Shown in pieces: positions 28,232 through 33,620 of a stretch of DNA of 33,620 nucleotides (position 1 is its first letter; each line of letters opens with the position of its first letter). The notes under the pieces are model-generated. The model made no database searches. It was not told the origin of the DNA and saw only the letters and a program-made list of their open reading frames with translations. Both the position numbers and the translations under genes were made by a program. This stretch comes from Apilactobacillus xinyiensis (GTDB lineage: Bacteria > Bacillota > Bacilli > Lactobacillales > Lactobacillaceae), in contig NZ_BPLL01000004.1 in the NCBI RefSeq assembly GCF_019656235.1, positions 1-33,620 on the forward strand, written 5' to 3'.

Positions 28232-29242
28232 ATGACTGTAAAGATTGGTATTAATGGTTTTGGACGTATTGGACGTTTAGCATTCAAACGTATCCACGAA
28301 CTAAACTCAAGCGATATTGAAGTTGCTGCTATTAATGATTTAACAACACCTTCAATGCTAGCTTACTTATTAAAATATGATTCAACACATGGTAAATTCC
28401 CTAGTGAAGTTTCAGCTACTGAAAAGGGTATCGTTGTTGACGGTAAGGAAATTCCAGTTTACGCTGAAAAGAACGCTGCTGACCTACCATGGGTTAAAAA
28501 TGATGGTGTTGACTTTGTACTAGAATGTACAGGTTTCTACACATCTGCAGAAAAATCACAAGCTCACTTAGATGCTGGTGCAAAACGAGTATTAATTTCA
28601 GCACCTGCTGGTGACATTAAGACTGTTGTTCCAGAAGTTAACTTGGACTCACTTTCAGCTGACGACAAGATTGTATCTGCTGGTTCATGTACTACAAGTT
28701 GTTTAGCACCAATGGCTTACTGGTTAAACAAAGACTTTGGTCTTAAAGCTGGTACTATGACAACTATTCATGCATTTACTTCTACACAAGCTATCTTAGA
28801 TGGCCCTAGAGGTAAGAAATTCAGAAATAACCGTACTGCTTCAACTAACACTATTCCTCATTCAAGTGGTGCTGCTAAAGCTATCGGTTTAGTAATTCCT
28901 GAATTAAATGGTCATTTACAAGGTCACGCACAACGTGTTGGTGTTGTTGATGGTTCATTAACAGAATTAGTTTCTGTTCTAGACAAGAAAGTAACTGCTG
29001 AAGACATTAACTCAGCAATGAAGAAACATACTGAAAACAACCCTGCCTTCGGTTACACTGAAGACCCAATTGTTTCATCAGATATCATTGGTGACTCACA
29101 CGGTTCAGTATTTGATCCAGAACAAACTGAAATCACAGAAAATGGTGATACTCAATTAGTTAAGACCGTTGCTTGGTACGATAACGAATGGGGATTCACA
29201 TGTAACATGGTTCGTACTTTGTTACACTTTGCTACTCTTTAA
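28232..29242 (+). CDS. gap: Glyceraldehyde-3-phosphate dehydrogenase
   Basis: GAPDH oxidises glyceraldehyde 3-phosphate to 1,3-bisphosphoglycerate with NAD+. The 336-residue protein has NAD motif [15 protein letters not shown] (6-20), catalytic Cys153 in [11 protein letters not shown] and His180 in TMTTIHAF. Two stretches, [13 protein letters not shown] and [20 protein letters not shown], are of the kind I recall from heterofermentative lactobacilli rather than the HAYTGDQ type. The Asn that normally follows SCTT is Ser here. Codon choice is strongly biased (GGT, GCT, CGT, GAC, AAC), as for a very highly expressed gene. Start ATG follows AGGAGG. No cggR repressor gene precedes it, and a terminator follows it. 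Confidence 0.97.
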   Translation: MTVKIGINGFGRIGRLAFKRIHELNSSDIEVAAINDLTTPSMLAYLLKYDSTHGKFPSEVSATEKGIVVDGKEIPVYAEKNAADLPWVKNDGVDFVLECTGFYTSAEKSQAHLDAGAKRVLISAPAGDIKTVVPEVNLDSLSADDKIVSAGSCTTSCLAPMAYWLNKDFGLKAGTMTTIHAFTSTQAILDGPRGKKFRNNRTASTNTIPHSSGAAKAIGLVIPELNGHLQGHAQRVGVVDGSLTELVSVLDKKVTAEDINSAMKKHTENNPAFGYTEDPIVSSDIIGDSHGSVFDPEQTEITENGDTQLVKTVAWYDNEWGFTCNMVRTLLHFATL

Positions 29243-29272
29243 TTTTAAAGAATTAATTAAATAGCAAATCGG

Positions 29273-29301
29273 TGGAGGAGGCAATTGCTTCCTCCATTTT
29301 T
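29273..29301 (+). terminator. gap terminator
   Basis: TGGAGGAGGCAA with TTGCTTCCTCCA (one wobble pair) followed by TTTTT. It separates gap from pgk. Confidence 0.88.
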
Positions 29302-29345
29302 ATATATAATAACTATTACAATATATAAAACTTTTGAATTTATCA

Positions 29346-29372
29346 TTCAAATGAAGTATATTGTGATAGAAA
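29346..29372 (+). promoter_or_regulatory. Possible pgk promoter
   Basis: TTCAAA (29346-29351), 15 bases, TAGAAA (29367-29372) with TG in the extended position. The 14 bases ATATTGTGATAGAA are identical to those in the rex promoter. Confidence 0.5.
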
Positions 29373-29395
29373 GATGTTTTACTACTATACTGTTT

Positions 29396-29401
29396 GGGAG
29401 G
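29396..29401 (+). promoter_or_regulatory. Ribosome binding site that fixes the pgk TTG start
   Basis: GGGAGG lies eight bases before TTG 29410, and downstream of the in-frame ATG at 29374, which lacks a ribosome site. Confidence 0.85.
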
Positions 29402-29409
29402 TATCTAAA

Positions 29410-30624
29410 TTGGCTAAAACAATTATTTCTGATTTAGATTTACAAGATAAAAAAGTATTGATGCGTGTGGACTTTAACGTTCCCGTATCTGACGGAGTTG
29501 TGGGTGACGATAACCGTATCGTTGCTGCACTTCCAACAATCAATTATGTTATTGAACATGGTGGAAAGGCTATCTTATTCTCACATCTTGGCAGAATTAA
29601 GAGTGAAGACGACAAAAAAGGTTTATCATTACGTCCAGTTGCTGAAAAGTTATCTAAGTTAATTAATAAACCAGTAACTTTTGTTCCAGCTACAGAAGGT
29701 AAACAATTAGAAGATGCTATCAACAATATGAATGATGGTGAAATTGTTCTTGTTGAAAACACTCGTTACGAAGATGTTGTAAATGGTGAACAAGTAAAAC
29801 GCGAATCTGGTAATGATCCTAAATTAGGTGAATACTGGGCTTCACTAGGTGATTGTTTCGTAAACGATGCATTCGGTACTGCTCACCGTTCACATGCTTC
29901 AAACGTTGGAATTGCTAAGGCAATGGAAGCTGCAGGCAAACCTGTAGCTGGTGGTTTCTTAATTGAAAAAGAAATCAAGTTCTTAGGCGATGCTGTTAAC
30001 AATCCAGAACGTCCATTCGTTGCCATTTTAGGTGGAGCAAAGGTTTCAGATAAAATTGGTGTAATTGACCACTTACTTGAAAAAGCTGATAAAATTATTA
30101 TCGGTGGTGGAATGACTTACACATTCTACGCTGCTATGGGTCATAAGATTGGTAACTCACTTGTTGAAAAAGATAAGATTGAAGTTGCTAAAAATATCTT
30201 AGACAAAGCTGGCGACAAGTTAGTATTACCTGTTGATTCAGTTGTAGCACCAAAATTTGATAACAATGTTGAAACACAAGTTGTTGGTGAAGATATTCCT
30301 GATGGTCAAATGGCATTGGACATTGGTCCTAAATCAGTAGAATTATTTGAAGGCGTTCTAAAAACTGCCAAAACTGTTGTTTGGAATGGACCTATGGGTG
30401 TATTTGAAATGAGCAACTTTGCTAAGGGTACTTTAGCTATTGGTAAGTTCTTAGGTGACTTAAAAGAAGCAACTACTATTGTTGGTGGTGGTGATTCTAC
30501 AGCCGCTGTTAAAGAATTAGGTGTTTCTGATAAATTAACTCATATTTCAACTGGTGGTGGAGCTTCATTAGCTTACTTAGAAGGAGATACTCTTCCAGGT
30601 ATTGCTGCACTTTCAGATAAATAA
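29410..30624 (+). CDS. pgk: Phosphoglycerate kinase
   Basis: PGK transfers the acyl phosphate of 1,3-bisphosphoglycerate to ADP. From TTG 29410 the product is 404 residues, the normal length, starting (M)[20 protein letters not shown]. Motifs include [17 protein letters not shown] (substrate Arg and His), the hinge, and nucleotide site [13 protein letters not shown] near 370. An ATG at 29374 would add 12 unlikely residues ([11 protein letters not shown]). Codon use is highly biased as in gap. The gene is flanked by the gap terminator and its own terminator, so it looks like a separate transcription unit. Confidence 0.97.
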   Translation: MAKTIISDLDLQDKKVLMRVDFNVPVSDGVVGDDNRIVAALPTINYVIEHGGKAILFSHLGRIKSEDDKKGLSLRPVAEKLSKLINKPVTFVPATEGKQLEDAINNMNDGEIVLVENTRYEDVVNGEQVKRESGNDPKLGEYWASLGDCFVNDAFGTAHRSHASNVGIAKAMEAAGKPVAGGFLIEKEIKFLGDAVNNPERPFVAILGGAKVSDKIGVIDHLLEKADKIIIGGGMTYTFYAAMGHKIGNSLVEKDKIEVAKNILDKAGDKLVLPVDSVVAPKFDNNVETQVVGEDIPDGQMALDIGPKSVELFEGVLKTAKTVVWNGPMGVFEMSNFAKGTLAIGKFLGDLKEATTIVGGGDSTAAVKELGVSDKLTHISTGGGASLAYLEGDTLPGIAALSDK

Positions 30625-30631
30625 TATTTCT

Positions 30632-30662
30632 AAAAAAAGCTTGATTTTATCAAGCTTTTTTT
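30632..30662 (+). terminator. pgk terminator
   Basis: AAAAAAAGCTTGA and TCAAGCTTTTTTT around a TTTTA loop. The stem is symmetrical with A and T runs. The 107 bases up to tpiA are very AT-rich and presumably hold a promoter that I cannot single out. Confidence 0.92.
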
Positions 30663-30769
30663 ATTTAAAAACTAAATAACTTTTAATTTTAATATATATT
30701 ACTACCATATTTATATATATTGATGTAATCTATTGTTACTAGCGCAAATAATTATTAGGGAGGAATATT

Positions 30770-31525
30770 ATGAGAATTCCCTTTATAGCTGGTAATTGGA
30801 AAATGAATTTAACATTATCAGAAGCTGAAAATTTTGTGAAAATAGTTAGTGATAAACTACCTGATGCTGATAAAATAGAAACAGCTATAGCAGCATCACC
30901 ACTGTTTTTACCTTCAATGATTAAATTAAGTAAAGACAGTCCATTAAAAATAGCTGCACAAAATTGTTTTTATAAAGATAGTGGTGCATACACTGGAGAA
31001 GTTAGTCCAATGACTTTAAAAGACATTGGAGTATCGTATGTTATTCTAGGACACTCTGAGCGTAGACGTTATTTTCATGAAACTAATAAAATGATTAATT
31101 TAAAAGTCCTATCTGTTTTAAAAAATGGAATGTCACCGATTATTGGATGTGACGAAAAGATGAGTAAAATTAAATCAAATCACCATATGAAATGGTTAGA
31201 TAATCCAGTATCTGAAGCCTTACGAGGAGTTAGTGCAGAAGATATGTCTAAAGTATTGATTGCATATGAACCTAGTTGGGCAATAGGAACTGGTCGTGCT
31301 GCTAGTAAAGAAGAAGCTGAAGATGGTTGTTCATTAATTCGAACTACAATTTCTGAACTATATAGTCCACAAATAGCTGATCAAGTTAGAATTCTATATG
31401 GCGGTAGTGTTTCTGATAAAAATGTTGCTAATTTAATGCAGTGCCCTGATATTGATGGTGTTTTAGCCGGTAAAGCTAGTTTGCAACCTGAAAAATTTCT
31501 TAAGCTTTTAAACTATCAAAAATAA
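30770..31525 (+). CDS. tpiA: Triosephosphate isomerase, divergent
   Basis: TpiA interconverts dihydroxyacetone phosphate and glyceraldehyde 3-phosphate. The 251-residue TIM barrel keeps Lys11 (GNWKM), His95 (GHSERR) and Glu167 (AYEPSWAIGTG), and the YGGSV phosphate loop (210-214). Differences from usual bacterial enzymes: the CVGE-type motif is CDEK (127-130) and the following conserved ER-AG stretch is lost although the segment has the usual length; the loop 6 hinge is PSW; and the phosphate-binding LVGGASL is LAGKASL, with Lys235 in place of Gly. Codon use differs from gap, pgk and eno: seven ATA codons against almost none in those genes. Start ATG follows AGGGAGG. Position supports TpiA; a related sugar-phosphate isomerase activity is possible. 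Confidence 0.9.
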   Translation: MRIPFIAGNWKMNLTLSEAENFVKIVSDKLPDADKIETAIAASPLFLPSMIKLSKDSPLKIAAQNCFYKDSGAYTGEVSPMTLKDIGVSYVILGHSERRRYFHETNKMINLKVLSVLKNGMSPIIGCDEKMSKIKSNHHMKWLDNPVSEALRGVSAEDMSKVLIAYEPSWAIGTGRAASKEEAEDGCSLIRTTISELYSPQIADQVRILYGGSVSDKNVANLMQCPDIDGVLAGKASLQPEKFLKLLNYQK

Positions 31526-31553
31526 AAAATGTTGCTTTTATGATTAATTTTTA

Positions 31554-31582
31554 TTGAAACTTTGCCATTAAACTAATAAAAT
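31554..31582 (+). promoter_or_regulatory. eno promoter
   Basis: TTGAAA (31554-31559), 17 bases, TAAAAT (31577-31582), giving a leader of about 45 bases before eno. This would let eno be expressed independently of tpiA. Confidence 0.65.
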
Positions 31583-31623
31583 GAAATTAGCCTTGATTTT
31601 GTTGAGGTAACAACTTTCATTAA

Positions 31624-32955
<1,332 letters not shown>

Positions 32956-32974
32956 TATTTAATCAATATTATAT

Positions 32975-33013
32975 AAAAACATCGTTCAGAATTTTTCTGG
33001 GCGATGTTTTTTT
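32975..33013 (+). terminator. eno terminator
   Basis: AAAAACATCG pairs with CGATGTTTTT, extended by wobble pairs and CAGA with TTTG-type pairing around a T loop; seven T follow. Clear intrinsic terminator 20 bases past the stop. Confidence 0.9.
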
Positions 33014-33070
33014 AGTTTTAGATTTATTTTTTAACGTATGTATTCTTACAATAAAAAATAGGGGATAGAT

Positions 33071-33620
33071 ATGTTTAGTGGAAAAAGATTGATTTTTAGT
33101 TTGTTAGTGATATTTTTTAGTTTAAGTTTTTCATCGTTTATTGTTCGTGCAGATAATGCACAATATCGCAAAAGAATTATCAAGACGGTACAAGATGACG
33201 ATGGTTTAAGACATCGGGTAGTCGAAGATGATTTTTTTGACGATAATTTAGATGTTAAAAAAATTAATGGATTTACTTTTTACAAAAGTATTATTTTAAA
33301 CGGAACTTATTGCTATCTTTATAACGGAAATAAAACTAATTTAACAGTTAAATATATGGATAACTATAATAGTTTAGTTTTAGAAAAGAATTTAAGTAAA
33401 ATTTCAGTTGGTGGATCTTATAACCTCAAATATAAATTAGATGATCAATTTAAGATATGTGATTCTGAACAATTAAATGGAATATTAGATTCAGAAAACA
33501 AAACTTTGATTATTAAGTGCATTAATTTACAAAAAACAATTGATAATGATGCAAGAGATAACCATAGCAGTAAGGAAAATAATAATTCTGAAAAAGCAGA
33601 TAAATCAAATGATGTAGCAG
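33071..33620 (+). CDS. Exported protein with MucBP-like segment, N-terminal part (cut by window end)
   Basis: The frame opens at ATG 33071, five bases behind AGGGGA, and runs to the window end without a stop (183 codons), so the 3' end is missing. Residues 1-27 are a signal peptide: MFSGKR, a hydrophobic core, and a likely cut after IVRA. A segment near residues 87-146 (LTVKYMDNYNSLVLEKNLSK, then VGGSYNLKYKL) resembles the MucBP fold (VTVKYVD, then G-YT) of lactobacillus adhesins. From about 160 it becomes low-complexity Asn, Ser, Asp, Lys. There may be a -10 (TACAAT, 33047-33052). I do not recognise the protein; adhesion or surface role is an inference. Confidence 0.75.
   Translation, partial: MFSGKRLIFSLLVIFFSLSFSSFIVRADNAQYRKRIIKTVQDDDGLRHRVVEDDFFDDNLDVKKINGFTFYKSIILNGTYCYLYNGNKTNLTVKYMDNYNSLVLEKNLSKISVGGSYNLKYKLDDQFKICDSEQLNGILDSENKTLIIKCINLQKTIDNDARDNHSSKENNNSEKADKSNDVA

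Overview
This window is a conserved housekeeping segment of a low-G+C (about one third G+C by eye) Gram-positive genome of the order Lactobacillales. Gene order (ABC-F / rex / groESL / tagO / yigZ / comFA-comFC / secA / prfB / minJ-like / pspC-yvlD / hprK-lgt-gpsA-galU / trxB / uvrBA / rapZ-yvcK-whiA / clpP / tRNA-Arg / gap-pgk-tpi-eno) matches the Lactobacillus/Bacillus backbone. The glyceraldehyde-3-phosphate dehydrogenase is of the kind I recall from heterofermentative lactobacilli, and the triosephosphate isomerase is unusually divergent. I therefore infer an obligately heterofermentative, genome-reduced lactobacillus (Fructilactobacillus/Apilactobacillus-like). The genus is a guess, not something the sequence shows. 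There is no mobile element, CRISPR array, prophage or plasmid signature.

Layout. 79-2850: an ABC-F ATPase (minus strand) divergent from the redox repressor gene rex, with a Rex-like operator between them. 2851-4992: groES-groEL under a CIRCE operator; the rex terminator just upstream is itself CIRCE-like. 5072-6829: tagO (wall polymer priming) convergent with yigZ across a shared perfect hairpin. 6892-8902: comFA-comFC (DNA uptake). 9060-14533: secA, prfB (with an intact programmed +1 frameshift), a MinJ-like PDZ membrane protein, pspC and a YvlD-type membrane protein. 14591-18325: hprK, lgt, gpsA, galU. 18393-27181: trxB, then uvrB-uvrA with a LexA-like box, then the overlapping rapZ-yvcK-whiA set. 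27233-28009: clpP and tRNA-Arg(CCG) on the minus strand, clpP behind a CtsR-like box. 28232-32955: gap, pgk, tpiA, eno, apparently in separate transcription units. 33071-end: the start of an exported protein with a MucBP-like segment, cut by the window edge.

Regulatory sequence is well preserved: CIRCE (HrcA), CtsR, Rex and LexA-type sites all sit on promoters of the expected genes, and most units end in clear intrinsic terminators. Non-ATG starts are frequent (rex, groES, pgk and whiA use TTG; uvrB, uvrA, lgt and yigZ use GTG).

I see no wholly new system. The most notable points are the CIRCE-like rex terminator flanking the groE promoter, the loss of cggR and break-up of the glycolytic operon, the divergent TpiA, and the absence of hpf and pgm from their usual places.
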